Part shown: positions 51,576 to 60,305 of the stretch, one piece after another
How the letters are laid out: each line of letters opens with the position of its first letter
How positions within the stretch are numbered: position 1 is the stretch's first letter
Assembly: GCF_036924595.1 (NCBI RefSeq)
Contig: NZ_JAZHRV010000001.1
Coordinates: 1,984,001 to 2,048,000, forward strand
DNA: 64,000 nt
From: Bradyrhizobium algeriense
GTDB taxonomy: Bacteria; Pseudomonadota; Alphaproteobacteria; Rhizobiales; Xanthobacteraceae
Direction of reading: 5' to 3'
Made by a program: the position numbers and the translations under genes
Notes under the pieces: generated by a model
What the model was told of the DNA's origin: nothing
The model's input: the letters and a program-made list of their open reading frames with translations, nothing else
Databases searched by the model: none

Positions 51576-51863
51576 ATGGTCTCGCGGGTTGGAGTTGCTT
51601 CCGACGATTTTCGGAAGCAGGTGCTGGGTTACGGGCTGACGACGGCGCAAATCCTGTATCGGATGCCGGATCATCCCGCATTGCTGCAGACCTATGTCTG
51701 GCAGAATTACGATCTGTTTCCGAAATTCCCAGCGCTGAAGGATTTCCTCGCCTTCTGGCAGGAAAAGCTTGATGGCCCGCTGTTTTCGGTGACGGTCGCG
51801 CATTCCAGGCTGATCAAGCCGGCCGAGCTGCGCGCGGTCGACGGCGTGTTCAGGCTGCATTGA
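51576..51863 (+). CDS. usg: Usg-family protein
   Basis: The 95-residue product (VASDDFRKQVLGYGLTTAQI, LYRMPDHPALLQTYVWQNYDLFPKFPALKDFLAFWQEKLDGP, FSVTVAHSRLIKPAELRAVDG) matches the Usg family, short cytoplasmic proteins confined mostly to alphaproteobacteria and originally noted near trp genes. The function is unknown. The ATG at 51576 follows TGGAGGTTTGGC; an open frame further upstream is not expected to be coding. Confidence 0.82.
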   Translation: MVSRVGVASDDFRKQVLGYGLTTAQILYRMPDHPALLQTYVWQNYDLFPKFPALKDFLAFWQEKLDGPLFSVTVAHSRLIKPAELRAVDGVFRLH

Positions 51864-51872
51864 TGAGATGCC

Positions 51873-51959
51873 GTAGGGTGGGCAAAGGCGCTTGCGCCGT
51901 GCCCACCATCTAACACTCCGCTCGCGATGGTGGGCACGCTTGCGCTTTGCCCATCCTAC
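51873..51959. repeat. Palindromic intergenic repeat, family C
   Basis: Arms GTAGGGTGGGCAAAGGCGC and its complement with internal ACCAT/ATGGT, as at 12728-12817. It occupies the usg-cupin interval. Confidence 0.85.
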
Positions 51960-52008
51960 AAAAAAATTTTGTGTTAGCCTCCCGCCACAAACAAAAAGGG
52001 AGGCACCC

Positions 52009-52557
52009 ATGGCCAAGAAGAAAGTCGCGTCGCGCGCCGCGGCCCAGCCCGCCGTAAAGAAGAAATGGTCGGGTCACAAGACGGCAGCCAAATCCTCAGC
52101 CCGCAAGACCATCAAGAAGGCGAGGGGCGTGTCCGCCGCGAAGCCCAAAGCGGTCAAGTCCAAGGCGCGGCCGAAGCAGCGCATCGCCATTAGCCATCAC
52201 CGCGAGGAGGATTTCAAGGCCGACGGCCTGCGCGCTTACGCGCATTACCGCGACCTCGGCATTGCCGACGCGACCCATGGCCTGGCGCAGGCGCATGTGA
52301 TCCGGCTGATCGGTCCGTGCAATCCGGCGGAAGTTTCAAAGCTGCACTACCACGACGTCGAATTCCAGATGGTCTACGTGCTCAAGGGCTGGGTGAAGAC
52401 CTACATGGAAGGCCAGGGCGAGACGCTGATGAAGGAAGGCAGCGCCTGGACCCAGCCGCCGCGCATCAAGCATCTGATCATGGATTATTCCGACGACGTT
52501 GAACTGCTGGAAGTGATTTTGCCGGCGGAGTTCAAGACGGTGGAATTGGCGTCGTAA
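52009..52557 (+). CDS. Cupin-domain protein with Lys/Ala-rich N-terminal tail
   Basis: The 183-residue protein has an N-terminal histone H1-like tail of about 58 residues rich in lysine and alanine (MAKKKVASRAAAQPAVKKKW, ..KAVKSKARPKQR). A compact cupin barrel follows (AHVIRLIGPCNPAEVSKLHYHDVEFQMVYVLKGWVKTY, GSAWTQPPRIKHLIMDYSDDVELLEVILP) with two metal-ligand histidines in HYHDVEF. A basic tail on a cupin is unusual and could bind DNA, RNA or polyanions. The ATG at 52009 follows GGGAGGCACCC. Confidence 0.75.
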   Translation: MAKKKVASRAAAQPAVKKKWSGHKTAAKSSARKTIKKARGVSAAKPKAVKSKARPKQRIAISHHREEDFKADGLRAYAHYRDLGIADATHGLAQAHVIRLIGPCNPAEVSKLHYHDVEFQMVYVLKGWVKTYMEGQGETLMKEGSAWTQPPRIKHLIMDYSDDVELLEVILPAEFKTVELAS

Positions 52558-52564
52558 TTCTTGC

Positions 52565-52682
52565 CGTCATTCCGGGCGCGAAGCGAACTATGGTGCGCAA
52601 TTGCGCACCTGAGAATCTCGAGGTTCTCCGATGTGCAATTGCACATCGGAGTTCGACGCTGACGCGTCGCCCCGGAACGACG
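52565..52682. repeat. Palindromic intergenic repeat, family B
   Basis: Outer arms CGTCATTCCGGGCG and its complement with internal TGCGCAATTGCGCA and TGTGCAATTGCACA palindromes. Related to 8755-8858 and 27354-27453. It lies between the cupin and nupC genes. Confidence 0.8.
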
Positions 52683-52691
52683 GAGAGAGCG

Positions 52692-53942
52692 TTACGTCAT
52701 CACCCCCACCACCGCCCCCATCAAACACGTCGTCAGCGTGCCTGACACAATCGACTTCAATCCCAGCGCATTGATCTCCTCGCGCCGTTCAGGCGCCATG
52801 GTGCCGAGGCCGCCGATCATGATGCCGAGGCTGGCGAAGTTAGCAAAACCGCACATCGCATAGAGCATGATCAGGCGCGAGCGCGGATCGAGCGCATCCG
52901 TGCCGAGTTTTGACAGGTCGACATAGGCGATCAATTCGTTGAGCACGGTCTTGGTGCCCATCAGGCTGCCGGCCGTGATCGCCTGCGGCCAGGGCAGGCC
53001 CATCAGCCAGCACACCGGCGCCATCAGGTAGCCGAGCAGGCGCTGCAGCGAAATTTTGGCGCTGCCGATCTCGGGCAACAGCCCGAGGATCGCGTTGACG
53101 AGATAGACCAGCGCAACCAGCACCAAGAGCATCGCGATGATGTTGAGCAGCAATTCGAGCCCGGCCGCGGTACCCTTGGCGATGGCGTCCATGGTCGAGG
53201 ACGCGTGCATATCGGGATCTTCCAAAGATCCGCCGGTGCGCTTGTCCGAAGTCTCCGGCACCATGATCAGGCTGACCAGGATCGCCGCTGGCGCGCCCAA
53301 TACGGAGGCAATGACAAAATGCGCCGCCGCATCCGGGATCAGTGGTGCGAGGAAGGTGGCGTAGAGCACCAGCACGGTGCCGGCGATGCCGGCCATGCCG
53401 CCGGTCATGACCAGGAACAATTCGCTGCGCGTGAGCTGCGCCAGATAGGGGCGGATGAACAGCGGCGCCTCAACCATGCCGAGGAAGATATTGGCTGCGG
53501 CCGACAGTCCCACCGCGCCGCCGACGCCGAGCGTGCGCTCCAGGAGCCACGCCATGCCGCGCACGATCGGCGGCAGGATGCGCCAGTAGAACAAGAGTGT
53601 CGTCAGAACGCTCATGACCAGCACAATCGGCAGCGCCTGAAATGCCAAAATGAAATCCGCGCCCGGCGCCTTGAGCTCGAACGGAAGTGCGCCGCCACCG
53701 AGATAGCCGAACACGAAGGACGTGCCGGCGCGCGTCGCCGCCGCGATTGTGTTGACGGCGTCGTTGATGGCGCCGAACGCCTTTGCCACCGGCGGCAGCT
53801 TGAGCAGCACCAGCGCCGTGACGATGGTGACGGCAAGGCCAACCACGATTTGCCGTAACGAAACCGCGCGGCGGTTCTCGCCAAGCGCCCATGCGATCGC
53901 CAGCAACGCCAGCACGCCAAACGCCGATTGCAGTTGCAGCAT
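52692..53942 (-). CDS. nupC: Concentrative nucleoside transporter, NupC type
   Basis: The 416-residue membrane protein has the CNT family gate and core segments (GVGGAVGLSAAANIFLGMVEAPLFIRPYL, MLVLVALVYLVNAILGLLPEIG, FANFASLGIMIGGLGTMAPERR). It takes up nucleosides with a proton or sodium ion across the inner membrane. The ATG at 53942 follows GGGGGATTC; an upstream in-frame ATG adds 8 residues. It is divergent from the MFS exporter at 54056, the starts being about 110 bases apart. Confidence 0.92.
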   Translation of the reverse strand: MLQLQSAFGVLALLAIAWALGENRRAVSLRQIVVGLAVTIVTALVLLKLPPVAKAFGAINDAVNTIAAATRAGTSFVFGYLGGGALPFELKAPGADFILAFQALPIVLVMSVLTTLLFYWRILPPIVRGMAWLLERTLGVGGAVGLSAAANIFLGMVEAPLFIRPYLAQLTRSELFLVMTGGMAGIAGTVLVLYATFLAPLIPDAAAHFVIASVLGAPAAILVSLIMVPETSDKRTGGSLEDPDMHASSTMDAIAKGTAAGLELLLNIIAMLLVLVALVYLVNAILGLLPEIGSAKISLQRLLGYLMAPVCWLMGLPWPQAITAGSLMGTKTVLNELIAYVDLSKLGTDALDPRSRLIMLYAMCGFANFASLGIMIGGLGTMAPERREEINALGLKSIVSGTLTTCLMGAVVGVMT

Positions 53943-54055
53943 GAATCCCCCGCCAACCCCGGGCAACGATTATGCCAGCGCTGCGCGGCCGCGCAATGCC
54001 GTGTTGCGGGCCCGCCCGTTGACATCGGCACCGCGCTCGGCCACCGCTCTTGCCC

Positions 54056-55282
54056 ATGTCCTCGACGATGCCGGTAGGCGCCCGCGATCTGCTCAGGCAC
54101 GCCCCGTTCCTGTTCTTCCTGCTGTCGCGCAGCCTGTCGCGCTTTTCCAGCCAGATCGCGGCGGTCGCGATCGGCTGGCAGATCTACGACATCACCGGCA
54201 GCGCCTTCGATCTCGGCATGGTCGGGCTGGTGCAATTCCTGCCCACGGCGCTGCTGGTGTTCGTGGCCGGCCACGCCGCCGACCGGTTTGAGCGCAAGCG
54301 CGTGGTGCAGCTTTGCCAGCTCGCGGAAGCGGCGACGGCGCTGTTTCTGGCCGTCAGCACCTTTGCCGGCTGGCTCACCGTGACGCAGATATTCATCGCC
54401 ACCTTCGTGATCGGCATCGCCGGCGCCTTCGAAAGCCCCGCCACGGCCGCGCTGCTACCGCTGATAACGCCAAAGGGCTCGCTGCAGCGCGCGACCGCGA
54501 TCTCCTCCGGCGCCGCCCAGGTCGCGACCATCACGGGACCTGCGCTCGGCGGTTTGGCCTATGTGTTCGCGCCGAGCCTGCCGTATTTCGTCATTGTCGT
54601 ATTCTGGCTGGTGGGCGCGGTCCTGACCGGCTTCATCCACATCGCGAAGCAGGAGCCTTCGAAAGCGGAGGATGCGGTTGCGGGTGACATCTTTGCCGGC
54701 GTCCGCTTCATCCGCAACAACCCGGCCATTCTCGGCACCATCTCGCTCGACCTGTTCGCCGTGCTGCTCGGCGGCGTCACGGCGCTGCTGCCGATCTATG
54801 CGCGTGACATCCTGCAGGCCGGCCCGCTCGGGCTGGGCATCCTGCGCGCCGCGCCCGCGGTCGGGGCGCTGCTGATGACGATCGTGCTGGCGCGCTACGT
54901 TATCAACCGACATATCGGATTGCGGATGTTTCAGGCCGTGATCGTGTTTGGCGCGGCGACGGTGATATTCGCCCTCTCGCAGTGGATGTGGCTGTCGGTG
55001 CTGGCGCTGGCGATGCTGGGCGCGGCCGATACGATCAGCGTGGTGATACGTTTTTCGCTGGTGCAGCTTTCGACGCCCGACGAGATGCGCGGCCGGGTCG
55101 GCGCGGTCAATTTCCTGTTCATCAATGCCTCCAACCAGCTCGGCCAGTTCGAGAGCGGCGTCACGGCGGCGTTGTTCGGCACGGTGCCGGCCGCCGTACT
55201 CGGCGGCGTCGGCACGATCGCGATCGCGCTGCTGTGGATGAAGCTGTTCCCCTCACTGCGGAAGGTGGAGCGGCTGGAGTAG
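54056..55282 (+). CDS. MFS exporter, enterobactin-exporter-like (DHA3 type)
   Basis: The 408-residue protein has the 12-helix MFS arrangement with the helix 2-3 motif VAGHAADRFERKRV and the DHA3-type first segment (LSRFSSQIAAVAIGWQIYDITGSAFDLGMVGLVQFLP). Relatives export siderophores or macrolides. The substrate is unknown. The ATG at 54056 is chosen; a TTG six bases earlier is possible. It ends close to a family D repeat that separates it from the SDR gene. Confidence 0.85.
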   Translation: MSSTMPVGARDLLRHAPFLFFLLSRSLSRFSSQIAAVAIGWQIYDITGSAFDLGMVGLVQFLPTALLVFVAGHAADRFERKRVVQLCQLAEAATALFLAVSTFAGWLTVTQIFIATFVIGIAGAFESPATAALLPLITPKGSLQRATAISSGAAQVATITGPALGGLAYVFAPSLPYFVIVVFWLVGAVLTGFIHIAKQEPSKAEDAVAGDIFAGVRFIRNNPAILGTISLDLFAVLLGGVTALLPIYARDILQAGPLGLGILRAAPAVGALLMTIVLARYVINRHIGLRMFQAVIVFGAATVIFALSQWMWLSVLALAMLGAADTISVVIRFSLVQLSTPDEMRGRVGAVNFLFINASNQLGQFESGVTAALFGTVPAAVLGGVGTIAIALLWMKLFPSLRKVERLE

Positions 55283-55313
55283 GGGGCCGGCATTGCGAGC
55301 GAAGCAAGCCGGC

Positions 55314-55399
55314 GTAGCCAGGATGGAGCGAAGCGCAATCCGGGGAGGTGTCGGCAAGGAAATCGGCCATCCCGGATTGCTTCGCTCCATCCGGACTAC
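55314..55399. repeat. Palindromic intergenic repeat, family D
   Basis: Arms GTAGCCAGGATGGAGCGAAG and its complement. Related to 29699-29822, the solo arm at 23426-23459 and the variant at 22276-22334. It lies between the convergent MFS and SDR genes. Confidence 0.82.
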
Positions 55400-55411
55400 G
55401 TGAGGCGCTAA

Positions 55412-56176
55412 CTACCCCCGTCCGACGAACGGCATCTTGGTCGCCATCACCGTCATGAACAGCACGTTGGCGTCGAGCGGGAGGCCGGCCATGTAGGCGA
55501 CCGCATCGCCGACGGCCTTCGCGTCCATGCGCGGCTCGTGTTTCATCGTGCCATCGGGCTGCATCACGCCGGGGCCGGCGACCATGCGATCCGTCATCGG
55601 CGTCGCCGCGTTGCCGATGTCGACCTGGCCGACCGCGATATCGTACATGCGGCCGTCGAGATTGGAAGCCTTGGTCAGGCCGGTAATCGCGTGCTTGGTT
55701 GAGGTATAGGCGGCAGAGAACGGCCGCGGCGCGTGCGCCGAGATCGAGCCGTTGTTGATGATGCGACCACCGCGCGGGTTCTGGTCCTTCATGATCCGGA
55801 AGGCGTGCTGCGTGCACAGAAACGGCCCGGTGAGGTTGGTGTTCACCACGGCCTGCCACTGTTCGAGCGTGAGGTCTTCGAAGTTCACGGGCGGCGCGCC
55901 CATGCCGGCATTGTTGAAGAGAACGTCGAGCCGGCCATAGGTGTCCATCACCTTGGCGAACAGCGCTGCGATCGAGCCGGGGTTGGTCATGTCGGCCGAC
56001 ACGCACAGGCTCTTGCCGACATTGTCGCCGAGCTTTTTGGTTTCTTCCAGCATCTCCATGCGGCGTCCGGCGAGCACCACGGTGAAGCCGGCATTCATCA
56101 GCGCCAGCGATGCGGCGCGCCCGACGCCAGTGCCGGCACCGGTGACGATTGCGATCTTGTTTGTTGCGTCGGCCAT
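55412..56176 (-). CDS. SDR-family oxidoreductase
   Basis: The 254-residue classical SDR has [19 protein letters not shown] (cofactor site), NNAGMG, a catalytic serine in [14 protein letters not shown] and the YTSTK motif of the active site (Y and K four apart). It reduces or oxidises a substrate using NAD(P). The substrate is unknown. The ATG at 56176 fits the family; the frame extending to 56335 is not coding. The Anbu gene lies 13 bases upstream on the same strand, so the two may share a transcript. Confidence 0.88.
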   Translation of the reverse strand: MADATNKIAIVTGAGTGVGRAASLALMNAGFTVVLAGRRMEMLEETKKLGDNVGKSLCVSADMTNPGSIAALFAKVMDTYGRLDVLFNNAGMGAPPVNFEDLTLEQWQAVVNTNLTGPFLCTQHAFRIMKDQNPRGGRIINNGSISAHAPRPFSAAYTSTKHAITGLTKASNLDGRMYDIAVGQVDIGNAATPMTDRMVAGPGVMQPDGTMKHEPRMDAKAVGDAVAYMAGLPLDANVLFMTVMATKMPFVGRG

Positions 56177-56189
56177 TGTTTCCTCGCCT

Positions 56190-56945
56190 TCAGTTTTTTT
56201 CTGTTTCGGATTTGTAGGGTGGTCTCGGAATATTCTGGTGCGCCGCGCGCAGGGCCGCCGACCAGCGCGAGCGCAGATCGTGGAAATAGGGCTCGCCCGC
56301 CTCGATGCGGTGGTTGAGATCGGCCACGCAGGCATCCGTGCGCACCACCAGCACGTCGATCGGCAGGCCGACGCCGAGATTGGACCGCATGGTCGAATCC
56401 ATCGAGATCAGGCCGGTCTTCAGCGCCTCATACAGTTCGACGTCATAGTGCATCGCGCGGTCCAGCACCGGCTTGCCGTATTTGTGCTCGCCGATCTGCA
56501 AATAGGGCGTATCGGTGGTGCATTCGATGAAATTGCCGGCGGTGTAGACCATGAACAGCCGCATCCGCGAGCCCTTGATCTGTCCGCCGAACAGGAAGGA
56601 GACGTCGAAGCTGACGTCTTCGGATCGCAGCGCCGGGCCTTCGGTGGCATGGACCAGGCGGATCGCCCGCCCGATGCGCTGCGCCGCCTGGAACATGGTC
56701 GGCGCGTTCATCAGCGTCTCGACCTCACCGGTGTCGGGGTCCTCGATGCCCTCGGTCAATGTCGACAGCACCGACTGGCTGATCGCCAGATTGCCGGCGC
56801 TGGCGATCGCCATGATGCGCTCGCCGGGTTTGGAGAAAATATGCAGTTTGCGAAAGGTCGAGACGTTGTCGAGGCCGGCATTGGTGCGGGTATCCGCGAT
56901 CATCACGAGACCGTCCCGCACCAGAATTCCGCAACAATAGGTCAT
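56190..56945 (-). CDS. Anbu (ancestral beta-subunit) proteasome-like hydrolase
   Basis: The 251-residue protein begins [20 protein letters not shown], putting the presumed nucleophile threonine at position 2 as in Anbu. [37 protein letters not shown] and [15 protein letters not shown] segments ([13 protein letters not shown]) complete the Ntn-hydrolase fold. Anbu forms assemblies related to the proteasome; its substrate is debated. Established gene-neighbour work links Anbu to alpha-E, transglutaminase and circularly permuted ATP-grasp genes. Two of these seem to lie at 62972-64000. The ATG at 56945 gives the proper N terminus. Confidence 0.88.
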   Translation of the reverse strand: MTYCCGILVRDGLVMIADTRTNAGLDNVSTFRKLHIFSKPGERIMAIASAGNLAISQSVLSTLTEGIEDPDTGEVETLMNAPTMFQAAQRIGRAIRLVHATEGPALRSEDVSFDVSFLFGGQIKGSRMRLFMVYTAGNFIECTTDTPYLQIGEHKYGKPVLDRAMHYDVELYEALKTGLISMDSTMRSNLGVGLPIDVLVVRTDACVADLNHRIEAGEPYFHDLRSRWSAALRAAHQNIPRPPYKSETEKN

Positions 56946-56985
56946 TCCAAGTCCTCGAACGCGACTGATTTTTCGGCCCAAACCA

Positions 56986-57087
56986 TAGCGTTTTCGAGCG
57001 AAGTGGGCACCGGTTCGCATGAAGAAAACGCGTCAAACAAGACACTAGAGCCCGGTTCTGATGCAATCAGAACCGACGAGGCTCTAG
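56986..57087. repeat. Intergenic repeat, family F
   Basis: TAGCGTTTTCGAGCGAAGTG, then GAAGAAAACGCGTCAAA and the hairpin GGTTCTGA/TCAGAACC, as in 34899-35024. It lies upstream of the Sel1 gene and the divergent Anbu gene. Confidence 0.8.
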
Positions 57088-57176
57088 TAGCCAATTTCGA
57101 TGGGGCATCCAACCCCAATTCCCGTGGCGCGGCATGCGCCGGGCGGGTAAAACCGCAGTTAGGGTGGGGGAAGGGC

Positions 57177-57563
57177 ATGCAGAAGTCCGCTCTGATCGGC
57201 ACGATCGTGGCCGCGTTGTTCCTGGGCAGCGCCACTGCGGTGGCAGGCCCCTGGGAAGACGGCATGGTGGCCTATAACCGCGGCGACTATGTGCCGGCGA
57301 TCCGCCTGTTCCGTCCGCTGGCGGAAGCGGGCAATCCGAAGGCGCAAACCCAAATTGGAACGATGTACCGCAGGGGCGAGGGCGTGACGTCCAGCTCGAC
57401 CCGCGCCTTCATGTGGTTCAGTGTCGCCGCCAAGCGCGGAGATGCCAAGGCGAAGGCTGGTCTCCGTGACGTCTCCAGGAAAATGACGCCCGCCGAAATG
57501 TCGCAGGCCCGGCAGATGGCGCTGGCCTGCGAGGCTTCGAACTACCGATACTGCGAGTATTGA
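57177..57563 (+). CDS. Secreted Sel1-repeat protein
   Basis: The 128-residue protein has a signal peptide (MQKSALIGTIVAALFLGSATAVAG) and about two Sel1-type helical repeats (GMVAYNRGDYVPAIRLFRPLAEAGNPKAQTQIGTMYRRGEGV, STRAFMWFSVAAKRGDAKAKAG). Such repeats mediate protein-protein contacts. The C terminus carries two cysteines. The ATG at 57177 follows GGGGGAAGGGC. Its role is unknown. Confidence 0.82.
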   Translation: MQKSALIGTIVAALFLGSATAVAGPWEDGMVAYNRGDYVPAIRLFRPLAEAGNPKAQTQIGTMYRRGEGVTSSSTRAFMWFSVAAKRGDAKAKAGLRDVSRKMTPAEMSQARQMALACEASNYRYCEY

Positions 57564-57625
57564 TTAAGCTGGCGGCCTCCGGCAGTCTGGCTGCTCGACA
57601 AGAACAAAAAGATTGGGAGGCCACC

Positions 57626-59236
57626 ATGCGCGCCATGCGGTCGTCATTCAAACCAGCCGCGTCCATCGCGCTCCTTTGCGTTGCAATGGTCGCCACGTTC
57701 CCCGCTGCCGCGCAGAAAAAAGGCGGCACGCTCCGCCTCTATCACAACGACAATCCGCCTTCGACGTCGCTGCACGAGGAAGCGACGATTGCCTCGGTGA
57801 CGCCGTTTGCCGCGATCTTCAACAATCTCGTCGTGTTCGATCCCGCAAAAGTCCACGAAAGCATCGATACCGTCATTCCCGATCTCGCCGAAAGCTGGTC
57901 GTGGGATTCCACCAATACAAAGTTGACCTTCAAGCTTCGGCAGGGGGTGAAATGGCACGACGGCCAGCCGCTCACGGCCAAGGACGTGCAGTGCACCTGG
58001 CGGATGCTGATCGGCAAGACCGAGACCCAGGACTTCAAGCGCAATCCGCGAAAAGTCTGGTACACGAAGCTGCAGGACGTCAGCGTCAACGGCGATTACG
58101 AGGCGACCTTTGAACTGAGCGAGCCGCAGCCGAGCCTGCCGGTGTTGCTCGCGAGCGCGTTTTCGCCGGTCTATCCCTGCCATGTGCCGCAGCAGGTGAT
58201 GCGCACCAAGCCTGTCGGCACGGGGCCGTTCAAATTCGTCGAATTCAAGCGCGGCGAGTCGGTTCGCCTAGTGCGCAATCCCGATTACTGGAAGAAGGAT
58301 CGTCCGTATCTTGACGAGATCACGTTCCGGATGATCGACAGCCGCGCCACGCGCATGCTGGCGTTCGCTACCGGCGAATACGACATCACCTTTCCCTCCG
58401 ACGTCAGCGTTCCCCTGATGACGGACATGAAGGCGCGCGCTCCGCATGCGATCTGTGAGATGACGGCGACGGGAGTGCAGATCAATCTGATGGTCAATCG
58501 CGTCAACCCGCCGTTCGACAATCCGGATATAAGGAAAGCGATGTCGCTGGCGCTGGACCGCAAGCCCTTCAACACCATCCTGATGGAGGGGTTGGCCCGG
58601 ATGGGCGGGGCGATGCTGGCGAAGCCCGAAGGCGAGTGGGGCATGCCGCCGGAAATGGTTTCATCGCTGACGGGGTATGGCCCGGAGACCGAGAAGAACA
58701 TCGCCGAGGCGCAGGCGATCATGCGGAAGCTCGGCTACAGCGATGCGAAACCGCTGCAGATCAAGATCCAGACCCGGAACCTGCCGACCTATCGCGATCC
58801 CGCCGTGATCCTGACCGACCAGCTCAAGAAGATCTACATCACGAGCGAACTCGACATTCTCGATACGCCGCGGTGGTACGCGCGGCTGGCGAAGAAGGAT
58901 TACACGATCGGATTGAACTTGACCGGCGTCAGCGTCGACGATCCCGACGGCAACATCGTCGAAAACTATTCCTGCAAGTCGGAGCGCAACTACACCCAGT
59001 ATTGCAATGCCGAGGTCGACCGGCTGCTGGCTGCGCAATCGAGCGAGCTCGACCGCGAAAAGCGCAGAAAGATGGTCTGGGATGTCGAGCGGCTGCTGGT
59101 CGAGGACGCCGCGCGGCCGATCATCCTGCACAGTTCGGCCGGCAATTGCTGGCAGCCTTACGTGAAGAATTTCCGGCCGCACGACAACAGCCAGTACAAT
59201 AATCTGCGGTTCGAGGAGGTGTGGCTGGATAAGTAG
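57626..59236 (+). CDS. ABC transporter substrate-binding protein, peptide/nickel family 5
   Basis: The 536-residue periplasmic protein has a signal peptide (ending FPAAAQ, about residue 30) and the SBP_bac_5 fold (LRLYHNDNPPSTSLHEEATIAS, SWSWDSTNTKLTFKLRQGVKWHDGQPLTAKDV, RNPDYWKKDRPYLDEI). It binds a peptide, opine or nickel complex; which one cannot be told. The permease and ATPase genes are not in the window. The ATG follows GGGAGGCCACC. Confidence 0.88.
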   Translation: MRAMRSSFKPAASIALLCVAMVATFPAAAQKKGGTLRLYHNDNPPSTSLHEEATIASVTPFAAIFNNLVVFDPAKVHESIDTVIPDLAESWSWDSTNTKLTFKLRQGVKWHDGQPLTAKDVQCTWRMLIGKTETQDFKRNPRKVWYTKLQDVSVNGDYEATFELSEPQPSLPVLLASAFSPVYPCHVPQQVMRTKPVGTGPFKFVEFKRGESVRLVRNPDYWKKDRPYLDEITFRMIDSRATRMLAFATGEYDITFPSDVSVPLMTDMKARAPHAICEMTATGVQINLMVNRVNPPFDNPDIRKAMSLALDRKPFNTILMEGLARMGGAMLAKPEGEWGMPPEMVSSLTGYGPETEKNIAEAQAIMRKLGYSDAKPLQIKIQTRNLPTYRDPAVILTDQLKKIYITSELDILDTPRWYARLAKKDYTIGLNLTGVSVDDPDGNIVENYSCKSERNYTQYCNAEVDRLLAAQSSELDREKRRKMVWDVERLLVEDAARPIILHSSAGNCWQPYVKNFRPHDNSQYNNLRFEEVWLDK

Positions 59237-59342
59237 TTGTGGCAAACAGCTAAGCGTCGGAAGGAAAGTGTACCTATCAAATCTACTTCAGGTAAGCCGC
59301 AACAAACTGAAATTGGGGAGCGAGGCGTGTCGATGCGGGCCT

Positions 59343-60305
59343 TTATCCATTGTCAATTGTTCGCAAGAGCGAACCCATGTCGAACTCATTTAGGAGATTC
59401 CTTGTTTTATCTTCCCATTCCGTGGGAACGGAAACGGACGAGACAAGTTCTCTTACCGGTCGGCCTTCAACAGTTCTAATAATCGTACAGGCGTCGATCC
59501 TCTGGAGTTGTCTATGGCGCAACGTAATGTTCTTACCAAAGAAATCAGGATTGCTATCAAGGACCATCTTTCTTTCATCGGATGTGAGGGGCCCATCAAT
59601 TCTGTCGCCGTCAACCGTAAGGCCTGAGAGTAGACGCCATTCGCGCTGAAAATAGTAATACAGCGGATCTTCTGTCAAATCCACGGAGTGACGGAACGCG
59701 TCTGTGGGGTAAAATAGCGACGAAAGTGCCGTTAGAACCCCGACGAATTCTCTTAGGTCATTTTGTCCAATAATGATCTTGAGTAATGCTTGAAGTTGCC
59801 TGTTGTTGATTCTCAATGATTGCCCGCTCTCGGCCTCTTTGAAAGTTATCAGATCGGAGCCTGCATGTTGTGTGATGGACTGCTGCAGGCCGAAAACGCG
59901 TTCACAAAGTTGTTGAAGCTCGGCGATTCGGTACACAAAGAAGTATCCCACCTTATCAAGTGTCGCCTGCGACTGGTCTGAGGCGGCTTGCGGCAGATAT
60001 ATTAGAGGCACTGCGCCGAGTTTTCGTGCTGACAGCGCCGAGAATTCGAGAGAAACGGGGCCGAAATGGCTTGAGTGATTTGCCAGTTGATGCGTTGGCA
60101 GCATCGTCAAGCTCAGCCTTCGCTGTACATTTACGAGTTTGTCGCGATCGTCGTCTTCCTCACGCAACTCAGCTGGATATGCTACAATTTCAGGGACCAG
60201 CAGGAGCCCGCATTGGAGCGACGATCGCAGGATCTTGAGGCAAGTGTCTTGGCTTCTAAGGACTCTCGATCGCGGAAAAGAGTGGAAAAAGCTTTCGCCT
60301 GACAT
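59343..60305 (-). CDS. AbiGi-like putative abortive-infection protein
   Basis: The 320-residue protein has LSLTMLP (residues 64-70), HSSHFG (77-82), LGAVPLIYLP (96-105) and REWR (221-224). This spacing parallels the conserved blocks of the putative abortive-infection protein family AbiGi (an SFCDIP-like block, H..YG, G..PV.Y, then EWR). Overall identity is probably low and the assignment is from motif memory only. Base composition is visibly lower in GC than neighbours, consistent with recent transfer. Its ATG directly follows the TAA of the upstream gene, so the two are translationally coupled. Confidence 0.5.
   Translation of the reverse strand: MSGESFFHSFPRSRVLRSQDTCLKILRSSLQCGLLLVPEIVAYPAELREEDDDRDKLVNVQRRLSLTMLPTHQLANHSSHFGPVSLEFSALSARKLGAVPLIYLPQAASDQSQATLDKVGYFFVYRIAELQQLCERVFGLQQSITQHAGSDLITFKEAESGQSLRINNRQLQALLKIIIGQNDLREFVGVLTALSSLFYPTDAFRHSVDLTEDPLYYYFQREWRLLSGLTVDGDRIDGPLTSDERKMVLDSNPDFFGKNITLRHRQLQRIDACTIIRTVEGRPVRELVSSVSVPTEWEDKTRNLLNEFDMGSLLRTIDNG

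Noticed and set aside
55941..57176. Long upstream extension of the Sel1 frame, opposite the SDR and Anbu genes
   Set aside because: The signal peptide starts at 57177, and the extension is opposite two well-supported genes and runs through a repeat.
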